Below are positions 1-6,200 of a DNA stretch of 9,165 nt, one piece after another; the first letter of the stretch is position 1; every line of letters begins with the position of its first letter. The position numbers were made by a program, and so were the translations under genes. The stretch spans positions 1-9,165 of the forward strand of contig CAAGDZ010000472.1 in the NCBI GenBank assembly GCA_900768735.1, in the 5' to 3' direction. The notes below the pieces were generated by a model that was given only the letters and a program-made list of their open reading frames with translations, was not told where the DNA came from and did no database searches. Source of the DNA: Oscillospiraceae bacterium (GTDB lineage: Bacteria > Bacillota > Clostridia > Oscillospirales > Ruminococcaceae).

Positions 1-25
1 CAAAAGCCGCCCACCCTACCTTTTT

Positions 26-46
26 ACGCCTACGGCGGCGTTTTTC
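26..46 (+). terminator. Possible weak intrinsic terminator at left edge
   Basis: A 5-bp stem, acgcc (26-30) pairing with ggcgt (37-41), is followed directly by a T run (41-45). It would terminate a plus-strand transcript entering from the left, but no gene is visible upstream within the window. The stem is short, so this is tentative. Confidence 0.3.
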
Positions 47-74
47 TCGTCTGCGCGTGTTTTTCGAAGTCTGA

Positions 75-108
75 CAGCTTGTCGAAAAATTACTTTTTCG
101 ACAAGCTG
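75..108. repeat. Perfect 15-bp inverted repeat, 4-nt loop
   Basis: The arm cagcttgtcgaaaaa (75-89) and its exact reverse complement (94-108) are separated by ttac. The hairpin lies beyond the 3' end of the minus-strand operon and abuts a second hairpin (109-134). Neither flank carries a run of T on the minus strand, so it is not a textbook intrinsic terminator. It could be a 3' stabilising structure, part of a tandem-hairpin terminator, or a dispersed intergenic repeat. Confidence 0.8.
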
Positions 109-134
109 CGACCCCTGCCGTTTGGCGGGGGTCG
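109..134 (-). terminator. GC-rich hairpin after the DUF4097 gene
   Basis: The arms cgacccctgcc (109-119) and ggcgggggtcg (124-134) form an 11-bp stem with one G-U-type pair and a 4-nt loop, only 7 nt beyond the TGA stop of the minus-strand gene. Position and stability suggest a transcription end or 3' stabiliser for the operon. The missing U-tract lowers confidence in an intrinsic-terminator call. Confidence 0.45.
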
Positions 135-141
135 TGTCTTA

Positions 142-1155
142 TCAGTTTTCGTATGTTACATCGGTTATAAATGTGTTTCCGCTTGTTCCCTCTACAGTCA
201 CGCCGTGGACGTTATCCCCGCCCGCGGTAAAAGAACCGTTTGAATTCAGACGTGACGACGAGCCGTTTAAGTTTACATCGACATTTCCGGACAGCGAACT
301 GAATTTTACATTCACGCCCGAGCCGAGCGGCAGATATATCATGCTTTCGCCGCTTGTGGATTTGATGTACAAATCGTCGTTCCACTCCGAATAATACAGC
401 GTGGTAGTGCCCGAGGTTTTGTGTACGTCCACCTTGCCGCTGACTTCGTATGCGGTTATATTTCCCGAGGTGGAGTTGTAGTAGCTGTAGTCGCAGGCAA
501 AGCCGCGGAGATTTGCCGTGCCGCTTGTGGTAGTGAGCTTTACGCTGTTCATTTTATCTGCGCGGCTTGAAAGCGCCAGAGAACCGGAGGTCATGTGCAT
601 TTCCGCATTCTGCGCGTTTATCGTAAGCGGTGTGGCTGTGCTTCCTGCATTTCCGCTTGTGAGCGTGATGTTCAGCTTTTCGCAGGCGGGAAGGTCGCCC
701 GATGCGTTTCCCGAGGTCATGTTCAGATATACCGAGTCAAGCTTTTCGTCCATATATCTGTCGGGCAGGGTTATTGTAATCACGCCGCTTTGCGTGCCTA
801 TACCGAACCATAAAAACGATATGAAGATATTGCTCTTTTCCTTTACGGTAAGTCTGCCGCTTTCGTCAAGCTCTACCTCGCATCTCATCCCCGGCGTGCG
901 GCATTCGTACTTTACGCCTATATCATCGGTGATGTGATAATTTACGTTTACCTCTGCACTTACTGTGCTTATTTCAAGGCTTTTCAGCTCGCCGCTGTAA
1001 ATATTGTCAAATGATTTTTCACTCATGGAATACATCTCCTCCAATTGCTCGGCGCTGAGCGTTCCGCCTATTGCAAAGCTCGCCGCCGCACCCAGAAGTC
1101 CTATTGTTATAAGTACCGAGCCGAGTATTACAAAAATTCGTTTAAATAATTTCAT
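142..1155 (-). CDS. DUF4097-type anchored beta-repeat protein
   Basis: The product is 337 residues. A basic start (MKLFKR) leads into one hydrophobic segment (about residues 7-29), giving a membrane anchor or uncleaved signal with the rest probably outside the cell. From about residue 60 it is a beta-rich protein with a recurring T-S-G motif near residues 147, 166, 189, 210, 229, 247, 267 and 324 (and LSG at 288), spaced about 17-23 residues. This is the hallmark of DUF4097/putative-adhesin repeat proteins, thought to form a beta-helix or solenoid. No catalytic residues are recognisable. The ATG is preceded by an AGGAAAGGA-type ribosome binding site about 11 nt away. It is last in an operon after a PadR regulator and a HAAS-type membrane protein, a conserved Firmicutes arrangement. 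The exact role is unknown; envelope association is inferred. Confidence 0.87.
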   Translation of the reverse strand: MKLFKRIFVILGSVLITIGLLGAAASFAIGGTLSAEQLEEMYSMSEKSFDNIYSGELKSLEISTVSAEVNVNYHITDDIGVKYECRTPGMRCEVELDESGRLTVKEKSNIFISFLWFGIGTQSGVITITLPDRYMDEKLDSVYLNMTSGNASGDLPACEKLNITLTSGNAGSTATPLTINAQNAEMHMTSGSLALSSRADKMNSVKLTTTSGTANLRGFACDYSYYNSTSGNITAYEVSGKVDVHKTSGTTTLYYSEWNDDLYIKSTSGESMIYLPLGSGVNVKFSSLSGNVDVNLNGSSSRLNSNGSFTAGGDNVHGVTVEGTSGNTFITDVTYEN

Positions 1156-1256
1156 ATATATGATCGTCCTTTCCTATTGAGGCAGTTTGTGCCGAGAGGA
1201 TTTGCCGAAGCACAAACAACGGGTTTGAATAATTTTCCGATTTTTCAAACTTATTA
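1156..1256 (-). other. Intergenic spacer with two small dyads
   Basis: This 101-nt spacer separates the second and third genes of the minus-strand operon. It holds two inverted repeats: gtttgtgc (1185-1192) with gcacaaac (1210-1217), and gtttgaa (1223-1229) with ttcaaac (1244-1250). No convincing promoter is seen. The dyads could form mRNA hairpins that tune expression of the last gene, but this is speculative. Confidence 0.4.
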
Positions 1257-1922
1257 CTACTTTCCCGTAAATGCTTTGCGGTGTGCGCGGCCTATGCCCT
1301 TCAGTATCTTCCATATACCCTTCCATACATCAAGGCAGAATGCGCACATAAGCATACCGAAGCCGAGCGCGGCAATCGCGGTAAAGATATTTGCGGCGGG
1401 CGTCATCACCGACACGAAAAATACGTAGTCGAACAGCCTTCCGCTGCACGCCGTACCCAGCCGTATGCCGAAAAACGAAAAGAAGAAAGCCAGCATAACC
1501 GCCCAGTAGGATATAACCAGAGCGACAAGCACCGGTATCGTCCAGGAGTAGACGAATATGTCAAGACAAAGCACACCGACTATTCTGCCCGCAGACGCCT
1601 TGCACGGCTTTTCCTGCGGCTCATATGGCGTAAAGCTCTGCGCACCGTCAGACGGCTGTGCGTCAAAGCCGCTCTGACCTGTGCCGCTCATGTCAGGAGC
1701 GCCGCTTTGTGCAAATTCTCCCGAAAAGTCGGGCGCGTACTGCCTTGCTATCTCGGCGGGGTCGCCAAGCTTTTCGCACACCTCCGCCTCGGTCTGTCCC
1801 TGTGACAGACCTATTGTAAAATGCTGTTCAAAGTCCTCGGTTATCTCGCTGTCGTTTACGCCGTATTTTGACAGCTCGTTTTTAAGAGCCGCCAGAAAAT
1901 CGGCTTTGTTATCGTATATCAT
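1257..1922 (-). CDS. HAAS/DUF1700-type membrane protein
   Basis: The product is 221 residues. The N-terminal 65 residues match the HAAS (DUF1700) domain: a helical start (DFLAALKNELSKYGV), an acidic middle, and the signature LGDPAEIARQY at about 52-62. Residues 66-110 are a low-complexity Gly/Ser/Pro/Gln linker. Residues 113-195 hold about three to four hydrophobic membrane segments, and the C-terminus is basic (KGIGRAHRKAF). Proteins of this family are nearly always encoded next to PadR regulators and DUF4097 proteins, as here. The HAAS domain is thought to mediate signalling or protein contact with the partner, with no known enzymatic activity. The ATG follows an AAGGGGGA ribosome binding site. 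The spacing from the PadR gene is 11 nt, so the two are co-transcribed. Confidence 0.88.
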   Translation of the reverse strand: MIYDNKADFLAALKNELSKYGVNDSEITEDFEQHFTIGLSQGQTEAEVCEKLGDPAEIARQYAPDFSGEFAQSGAPDMSGTGQSGFDAQPSDGAQSFTPYEPQEKPCKASAGRIVGVLCLDIFVYSWTIPVLVALVISYWAVMLAFFFSFFGIRLGTACSGRLFDYVFFVSVMTPAANIFTAIAALGFGMLMCAFCLDVWKGIWKILKGIGRAHRKAFTGK

Positions 1923-1933
1923 GTATATCCCCC

Positions 1934-2251
1934 TTATTTTTCCGTTATTTCCAGTATTCTGTTTATTGACTTATAAAATGCTATCCATTGTGCTTCGAGC
2001 GTGTTTTTCTTTTCTCGTCCGCTGTCGGTTATGCTGTAGTATTTTCTCGGCGGACCCTCTGACGATTCGACAAGGTAGGAGGTTATGCTCCCGTCGTCCT
2101 TTAGCCGTTTCAGCAGAGGATAAATCGTACCTTCGGTGATGTGCATACTTTCCGAGATTGCGTTTACAAGCTCGTACCCGTAGCAGTCCCGCCGCGCCAG
2201 TATCGACAGAACGCAAAGCTCCAATGTGCCGCGTTTAAGCTGTGAGTTCAT
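1934..2251 (-). CDS. PadR-family transcriptional regulator
   Basis: The product is 105 residues, the usual length of a short (subfamily-2 type) PadR protein. It has the family's winged helix: KRGTLELCVLSILARRDCYGYEL (helices 1-2, about 5-28), the recognition helix with TEGTIYPLLKRL (about 39-50), a wing ending in PPRKYYSITDSGRE (about 66-80), and a C-terminal dimerisation helix. Such proteins are usually autorepressors that also control adjacent membrane-protein genes. It is first in the minus-strand operon, and its own promoter (2333-2361) carries repeated operator-like sequences, consistent with autoregulation. An AAAGGAG site lies about 14 nt upstream of the ATG, slightly long spacing. No ligand can be deduced. 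Confidence 0.94.
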   Translation of the reverse strand: MNSQLKRGTLELCVLSILARRDCYGYELVNAISESMHITEGTIYPLLKRLKDDGSITSYLVESSEGPPRKYYSITDSGREKKNTLEAQWIAFYKSINRILEITEK

Positions 2252-2329
2252 TTAATATCCGACCGCTCCTTTCTTTTCCGTAGTTTTCGGGTAAACAGAC
2301 CCGCGGAAAATTCTGCCCTTTGAGGTATC

Positions 2330-2387
2330 TTTATTGTATCACATTGTACTGTGTAATGCAAGGTACTGTGCAATAAAATGTTGCACA
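2330..2387 (-). promoter_or_regulatory. PadR operon promoter with operator-like repeats
   Basis: On the minus strand a -35 box TTGCAT (2361-2356) and a -10 box TACAAT (2338-2333) are separated by exactly 17 nt, giving a start near 2326 and a leader of about 75 nt. An exact direct repeat gtactgtg (2346-2353 and 2363-2370 on the plus strand), 17 bp apart, lies in the spacer and just upstream of the -35. A dyad tgtgcaa-N7-ttgcaca spans 2367-2387. A catt/aatg dyad (2342-2345 and 2355-2358) overlaps the spacer. These are plausible binding sites for the PadR protein; binding itself is inferred. Confidence 0.65.
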
Positions 2388-2439
2388 AATTTTGCCGTCT
2401 TTTTTTATGCAGCTTTGTGCGTATCGGAGAAAAGCCGGC

Positions 2440-2466
2440 AAACGCGGGAAAATATCGCGTTTTTTT
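2440..2466 (+). terminator. Terminator-like hairpin between divergent operons
   Basis: The arms aaacgcg (2440-2446) and cgcgttt (2456-2462) form a 7-bp stem with a 9-nt loop and run into seven consecutive T (2460-2466) on the plus strand. It lies upstream of the proposed promoter of the plus-strand operon and has no gene before it, so it may end a short plus-strand transcript or leader, insulate the operon, or be coincidental. The rest of the 344-nt divergent gap (2252-2595) holds the two promoter regions and no coding sequence that I can support. Confidence 0.35.
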
Positions 2467-2480
2467 GTTGTTTACGGTAT

Positions 2481-2569
2481 GTTTTGTCACGGTTTTGTGA
2501 AGATTTCTTGAAATGTAAATTCTATGTAAAGTTTTTTAAGTTTCTTTAAGGTAGCGGGGTTATTATTAC
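2481..2569 (+). promoter_or_regulatory. Operon promoter with about 11-bp phased direct repeats
   Basis: Direct repeats recur about once per helical turn: gttttgtca (2481-2489) and gttttgtga (2492-2500), atgtaaa (2513-2519) and atgtaaa (2524-2530), tttaag (2535-2540) and tttaag (2545-2550). The last repeat ends 10 bp before a -10-like TATTAT (2561-2566), and no good -35 box is present. This matches the known layout of promoters activated by OmpR/PhoB-type response regulators, where tandem half-sites replace the -35. The regulator is not in the window, so its identity is unknown. Confidence 0.55.
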
Positions 2570-2595
2570 AGCATAGAAAAAAGGAGGCGGCAAAA

Positions 2596-3318
2596 ATGAG
2601 TAATGACATCTTTCAGCGCCGCGAGCTGAAATATCTTATAAGCGAGGAGCAAAGAGAAAGCCTTGAAGAAGCCTTGCATGAATATATGATACCCGACCCG
2701 CACGGCGAAAGCACGATATGCAATATCTATTATGATACACCCGATTTCAGGCTGATAAGACACTCGCTTGAAAAGCCGGTGTATAAGGAAAAGCTGAGAC
2801 TGAGAAGCTACGGCACGGCAGAGTACGACGGTAAGGTATTTTTAGAGCTTAAAAAGAAGTACAAAGGCGTTGTGTACAAGCGCCGCATATCGCTCACCGA
2901 CAGCGAGGCGGAGGAATATTTAAGCGGCGAGGCGGATTTGCCCTTTGACTGTCAGATAGGCAGAGAGATAGATTATTTCATGCGGTTCTATGAAAATCTC
3001 ATGCCCGCGGTTTATTTAAGCTATGAGCGCACGGCGTATTTTTCAAATACCGACCCCGATCTGCGCATAACCTTTGACCGCAACATCCTGTGGCGGACGG
3101 TTGACCTTGACCTGAAAGTCCCGTCCTACGGCGACCCGCTTTTAGACGAGGGACAGTCGCTGATGGAGATAAAGGCGGCAAAGGCGATGCCACTGTGGCT
3201 GGTCGAGCTGCTAAGTAAGGGCGAGATACGCCAGACATCGTTTTCAAAATACGGCAAGGCGTACATGACGCTTTTGCAAAGCAAAGTATACGAAAGAAGA
3301 GGTATTTACTGTGTTTGA
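2596..3318 (+). CDS. VTC-domain (polyphosphate-polymerase-like) protein
   Basis: The product is 240 residues, a single VTC domain of the tunnel-fold (triphosphate tunnel metalloenzyme-like) group; in yeast Vtc4 this domain makes polyphosphate from ATP. The family's charged strands are visible in order: RRELKY (8-13), IYYDTP (44-49), KEKLRLRSY (64-72), FLELKKKYKG (82-91), VYKRR (93-97), YERTAYF (143-149), RITFDRN (157-163), MEIKA (190-194) and SFSKYGKAY (215-223). The alternating Lys/Arg and Glu residues expected to line the tunnel for phosphate and metal binding are kept. It is soluble, with no signal peptide or SPX domain. An AAGGAGG site sits 8 nt before the ATG. It overlaps the DUF4956 gene downstream by 8 nt. 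Polyphosphate synthesis is possible from the family, but the true substrate of bacterial members is not established. Confidence 0.92.
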   Translation: MSNDIFQRRELKYLISEEQRESLEEALHEYMIPDPHGESTICNIYYDTPDFRLIRHSLEKPVYKEKLRLRSYGTAEYDGKVFLELKKKYKGVVYKRRISLTDSEAEEYLSGEADLPFDCQIGREIDYFMRFYENLMPAVYLSYERTAYFSNTDPDLRITFDRNILWRTVDLDLKVPSYGDPLLDEGQSLMEIKAAKAMPLWLVELLSKGEIRQTSFSKYGKAYMTLLQSKVYERRGIYCV

Positions 3319-4006
3319 TAATATTTTTGACGGACTTTTTGCATCTACGGCGGGTGACATCACCGTAGGAGGATTTTTAATCAGCGTCTTTGCGGCGCTC
3401 GTGCTCGGAATTGTACTTGCGCTTGTGTATATGTACCGCGCGTCCTACACAAAGAGTTTTGCGGTGACGCTTGCTATACTGCCTGCGGTAGTCAGCATAG
3501 TTATTATGATGGTAAGCGGTTCTATCGGCGCGGGAGTTGCCGTAGCGGGAACATTCTCGCTGGTAAGATTCCGCTCTGTGCCGGGTACGGCAAAGGAGAT
3601 AGGTGCTATTTTCCTCGCGATGGCGGTAGGACTTGCCTGCGGTATGGGCTACCCCGTATATGCCGCGCTGTTTACGGTAATAATGGGAGCGGTGAGCATT
3701 TTCCTTACTGCAATCGGCTTTGGCGGCAAGAAGAACTCCGAGGCGCGCAAGTCCCTGCACATAACCGTACCCGAGGATTTAGAGTACGGCGACGCATTTG
3801 ATGATATATTTGAAAAGTATACCTCTGAGGTAAAGCTGGAACAGGTAAAGACAACAAACCTCGGCAGCCTGAACAAGCTGACCTATAACATAACGCTTAA
3901 AGACAAAGGCACGGAAAAACAGCTTATCGACGAGCTTCGCTGCCGCAACGGCAACCTTGAAATAAGCTGTGCGGCACAAAGCACCGAAAGCCGCGAGCTG
4001 CTGTAA
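3311..4006 (+). CDS. DUF4956 membrane protein
   Basis: The product is 231 residues. Hydrophobic segments lie at about 18-41, 49-70, 97-113 and 115-137, followed by a soluble C-terminal domain of about 90 residues (145-231). The DUF4956 signature FSLVRFRSVPGTAKEIGA (82-99) sits in a Gly-rich stretch between the second and third segments and places conserved Arg residues near the membrane. Translation starts at GTG inside the end of the VTC gene, with an agaagagg site upstream; the 8-nt overlap implies translational coupling. DUF4956 genes commonly accompany VTC-domain and CotH or beta-helix genes in Clostridia. A role as membrane partner, perhaps a channel or scaffold for the VTC protein, is inference only. 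No enzyme motif is seen. Confidence 0.9.
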   Translation: MFDNIFDGLFASTAGDITVGGFLISVFAALVLGIVLALVYMYRASYTKSFAVTLAILPAVVSIVIMMVSGSIGAGVAVAGTFSLVRFRSVPGTAKEIGAIFLAMAVGLACGMGYPVYAALFTVIMGAVSIFLTAIGFGGKKNSEARKSLHITVPEDLEYGDAFDDIFEKYTSEVKLEQVKTTNLGSLNKLTYNITLKDKGTEKQLIDELRCRNGNLEISCAAQSTESRELL

Positions 4007-4030
4007 ATAATGAAAGGAAATGATGTAATA

Positions 4031-5953
4031 ATGTTTAAAAAGATTTTAGCCGTACAGATACTCACAGGTCTTTTATGCTTTACCCTTGCGGCGTGCGCCG
4101 ATAACAGCGGCTCGTCACAGACGGAAAGCACACAGCAGTCCGACTCCGCTTCTTCTGAGCAGACGGCACAGCCGACTGAAAGCGGATCGGATAGCAGCGC
4201 AGACAGCTCTGCCGAACAGTCCTCAGACACGGACAGCACGTCGGACAGCACCGGAGAAGCCCTGTCGGAAAACGTCACAGCGCCTGAGGATATGTTTACC
4301 GAGCGTGATTTGTCGGGAGAATATTCCGATTACAGCGAGATAACCCTGTCTGACAGCGGCTGTAATACCACGGCAGACGGTGTGAGCATAAGCGGCAGCA
4401 CCGTAACTATCACCCAAAAGGGAACGTATCTTATTTCCGGCACTCTCAGCGACGGTCAGATAATAGTTTCCGCACCCGATACCGATAAGGTACAGCTTGT
4501 GCTTAACGGCGCGTCAATTACCAAAAAGGGCAGCGCGGCGATTTATATAACCGAGGCGGATAAGGTATTTATCACGACCGTCGAGGGTACGAATAACACC
4601 CTTGCTTCGGCAGGCGAGTTTGTTCAGACAGACGACAACACGGTTGATGGCGCGGTATTTTCAAAGGCGGATATTATTTTCAACGGCAAGGGCACGCTTG
4701 ATATAACCTGCGAGAGCGGTCACGGCGCGGTAACAAAGGACGATCTGAAGATAACCGGCGGCACATATAACATCACCTCCGCGTCAAAGGGCCTGTCGGG
4801 CAAGGACAGTGTGCGCATAACAGTCGGCACGATAAGCATAAATTCCGGCACCGACGCTATCCACAGCGAAAACACCGAGGATACCGCAAAGGGATATGTA
4901 TATATCTGCGGCGGCAGTCTTGACCTTACTTCGGGCGGGGACGGAATATCCGCGTCGGGTACGCTGACAGTAGACGGCGGCAGCTTTAAGATAGTTTCGG
5001 GCGGCGGCGCGTCACAGCAGACGCAGGGCTACGGCTCGGCAGACGACAGCTCATATAAGGGCCTTAAATCTTCGACAGACCTTGTGATAAACGGCGGAGA
5101 GTTAAACATCGACTCACGCGACGACGCGCTCCACTCAAACAACAATGTGACGGTGAGAGGCGGCACGCTTGAAATAAGCACGGGTGACGACGGCATACAC
5201 GCGGATAACATCACCGCGATAACCGACGGAACAATCAACATAGCAAAAAGCTATGAGGGCATTGAAGGACTTGAAATAGACATCAGCGGCGGCAAAATCT
5301 CCCTTGTGTCCTCCGATGACGGACTTAATGCCGCAGGCGGAAACGACGGCTCAGGCTGGGGCGGCGGTATGAAGCAGGATATGTTTGCCGCCCAGAGCGG
5401 CGCCCTGATAAATATTTCAGGCGGTGAGATAAGCATAACCGCGGAGGGCGACGGTGTTGACTCAAACGGTAACCTTACGGTTTCGGGCGGTACTACCTAT
5501 GTAAGCGGCCCCACAAACAGCGGCAACGGCTCGCTTGACTACAACGGCACAGCTACTATAACAGGCGGCGTGTTTATCGCGGCAGGCTCGTCGGGCATGG
5601 CGCAGAACTTCGGCACGGAGTCAACACAAGGCTCAATCCTGTGCAATTTCACATCGGGTACGGCGGGAAGCGAAATAACGCTCACGGACGAAAACGGTAA
5701 AATACTCGCAAGCTTTACCCCTGCCAAGAGCTATCAGACGGTAATTATCAGCGCCCCCGAAATCGAGGTAGGAAAGACCTACACCGTTACTGTGGGTGAG
5801 CAGTCGCAGGAAATCTCCATGACAAGCATTATCTACGGCGCGTCCGGACAGGGCGGCTTCGGCGGCGGTGGTCACGGAGGCGGCGGATTTGAAAAACCCG
5901 GAAGATTCGGCGATATGGGTGACATGGACAGAATGCAGCAGCCGGCTATGTGA
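4031..5953 (+). CDS. Beta-helix carbohydrate-binding lipoprotein
   Basis: The product is 640 residues from the ATG at 4031. That start is preferred over the in-frame ATG at 4010 because AAAGGA (4013-4018) precedes it by 12 nt, while 4010 has no site and adds residues before the signal peptide. A lipoprotein signal (MFKKILAVQ...TLAAC) has its lipobox cysteine at residue 22. Residues 23 to about 85 are a Ser/Thr/Glu/Gln/Asp-rich linker. Then comes a parallel beta-helix of the Cthe_2159/DUF4353 type, with rungs ending in acidic turns such as TDAIHSE, GDGISASG, DDALHSNN, GDDGIHA, DDGLNAAGG and GDGVDSNG; the Cthe_2159 relative binds cellulose or pectin with calcium. A Gly-rich tail with Met/Asp ends the protein. 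It is third in the VTC operon, 24 nt after DUF4956. A surface glycan-binding or adhesion role is inferred; no catalytic site is apparent. Confidence 0.9.
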   Translation: MFKKILAVQILTGLLCFTLAACADNSGSSQTESTQQSDSASSEQTAQPTESGSDSSADSSAEQSSDTDSTSDSTGEALSENVTAPEDMFTERDLSGEYSDYSEITLSDSGCNTTADGVSISGSTVTITQKGTYLISGTLSDGQIIVSAPDTDKVQLVLNGASITKKGSAAIYITEADKVFITTVEGTNNTLASAGEFVQTDDNTVDGAVFSKADIIFNGKGTLDITCESGHGAVTKDDLKITGGTYNITSASKGLSGKDSVRITVGTISINSGTDAIHSENTEDTAKGYVYICGGSLDLTSGGDGISASGTLTVDGGSFKIVSGGGASQQTQGYGSADDSSYKGLKSSTDLVINGGELNIDSRDDALHSNNNVTVRGGTLEISTGDDGIHADNITAITDGTINIAKSYEGIEGLEIDISGGKISLVSSDDGLNAAGGNDGSGWGGGMKQDMFAAQSGALINISGGEISITAEGDGVDSNGNLTVSGGTTYVSGPTNSGNGSLDYNGTATITGGVFIAAGSSGMAQNFGTESTQGSILCNFTSGTAGSEITLTDENGKILASFTPAKSYQTVIISAPEIEVGKTYTVTVGEQSQEISMTSIIYGASGQGGFGGGGHGGGGFEKPGRFGDMGDMDRMQQPAM

Positions 5954-5983
5954 TATGACGAAATAAAAATATAAACAGGAAGA

Positions 5984-6018
5984 CCGCAGAAGCGCGCCGC
6001 GCTTTTGCGGTTTTTCCT
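5984..6018 (+). terminator. Intrinsic terminator of the VTC operon
   Basis: The arms ccgcagaagcgc (5984-5995) and gcgcttttgcgg (5999-6010) form a 12-bp stem with one G-U pair and a 3-nt loop, followed by tttttccttt. It lies 30 nt after the stop of the lipoprotein gene and is the most convincing terminator in the window. Confidence 0.92.
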
Positions 6019-6028
6019 TTCTGAAATC

Positions 6029-6108
6029 GCATTTTAAAATGCGGGGTCGCAGGGGCGAAGCCCCCGATTTTCCCCTGCCCCTTGAAAGGGGCGGGGGCGG
6101 GGGGGGGG
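6029..6108. repeat. GC-rich hairpin cluster with a G10 run
   Basis: Three structures follow each other: a palindrome gcattttaaaatgc (6029-6042), a hairpin ggggc-gaa-gcccc (6052-6064), and an 11-bp stem (6072-6082 with 6087-6097) built from cccctgcccct and its near-complement, ending in a homopolymer of ten G (6099-6108). It lies between two similar terminators in a 434-nt stretch without a credible gene. It resembles a dispersed intergenic repeat unit, though copies elsewhere cannot be checked here. Confidence 0.6.
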
Positions 6109-6161
6109 TTGACGCGTTATCGGACCGGTAAATAAATACAAGACTTTTTCGATAAACCAAA

Positions 6162-6200
6162 CCGCAGAAACACGCGCCGCGTTTTTGCGGTTTTCCTTTT
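6162..6200 (+). terminator. Second terminator-like hairpin, near-copy of the first
   Basis: ccgcagaaac (6162-6171) pairs with gtttttgcgg (6181-6190), a 10-bp stem with one G-U pair and a 9-nt loop, followed by ttttcctttt. Sequence and layout closely match 5984-6018, sharing ccgcagaa and cgcgccgcg. No gene lies between the two, so this may be a back-up terminator or the result of duplication. Confidence 0.75.

Noticed and set aside
1..243. Plus-strand frame open from the left edge to a TGA at 241
   Set aside because: It runs through the hairpins at 75-134 and into the antisense of the DUF4097 gene, its residues match nothing recognisable, and the convincing minus-strand gene explains the overlap.
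2401..2466. Possible riboswitch in the divergent gap
   Set aside because: Apart from the single hairpin at 2440-2462, no conserved aptamer motif of a known riboswitch class could be recognised.
4010..4030. Earlier in-frame ATG for the lipoprotein gene
   Set aside because: It has no ribosome binding site and would place the true site AAAGGA inside the coding region and add residues in front of a normal lipoprotein signal.
4086..4343. Plus-strand Arg/Pro-rich open frame inside the lipoprotein gene
   Set aside because: It is an out-of-frame reading of the low-complexity Ser/Thr linker, whose repeated codons keep other frames open.
4850..5480. Apparent repeats in DNA of the beta-helix gene
   Set aside because: The repetition is at protein level (rungs with Asp/Gly turns) and the DNA copies are too diverged to be a tandem DNA repeat or CRISPR array.
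5633..6160. Minus-strand open frame of 175 codons with a proline run
   Set aside because: It is antisense to the lipoprotein gene and the terminator, and the proline run comes from the G10 homopolymer. No ribosome binding site or family resemblance.
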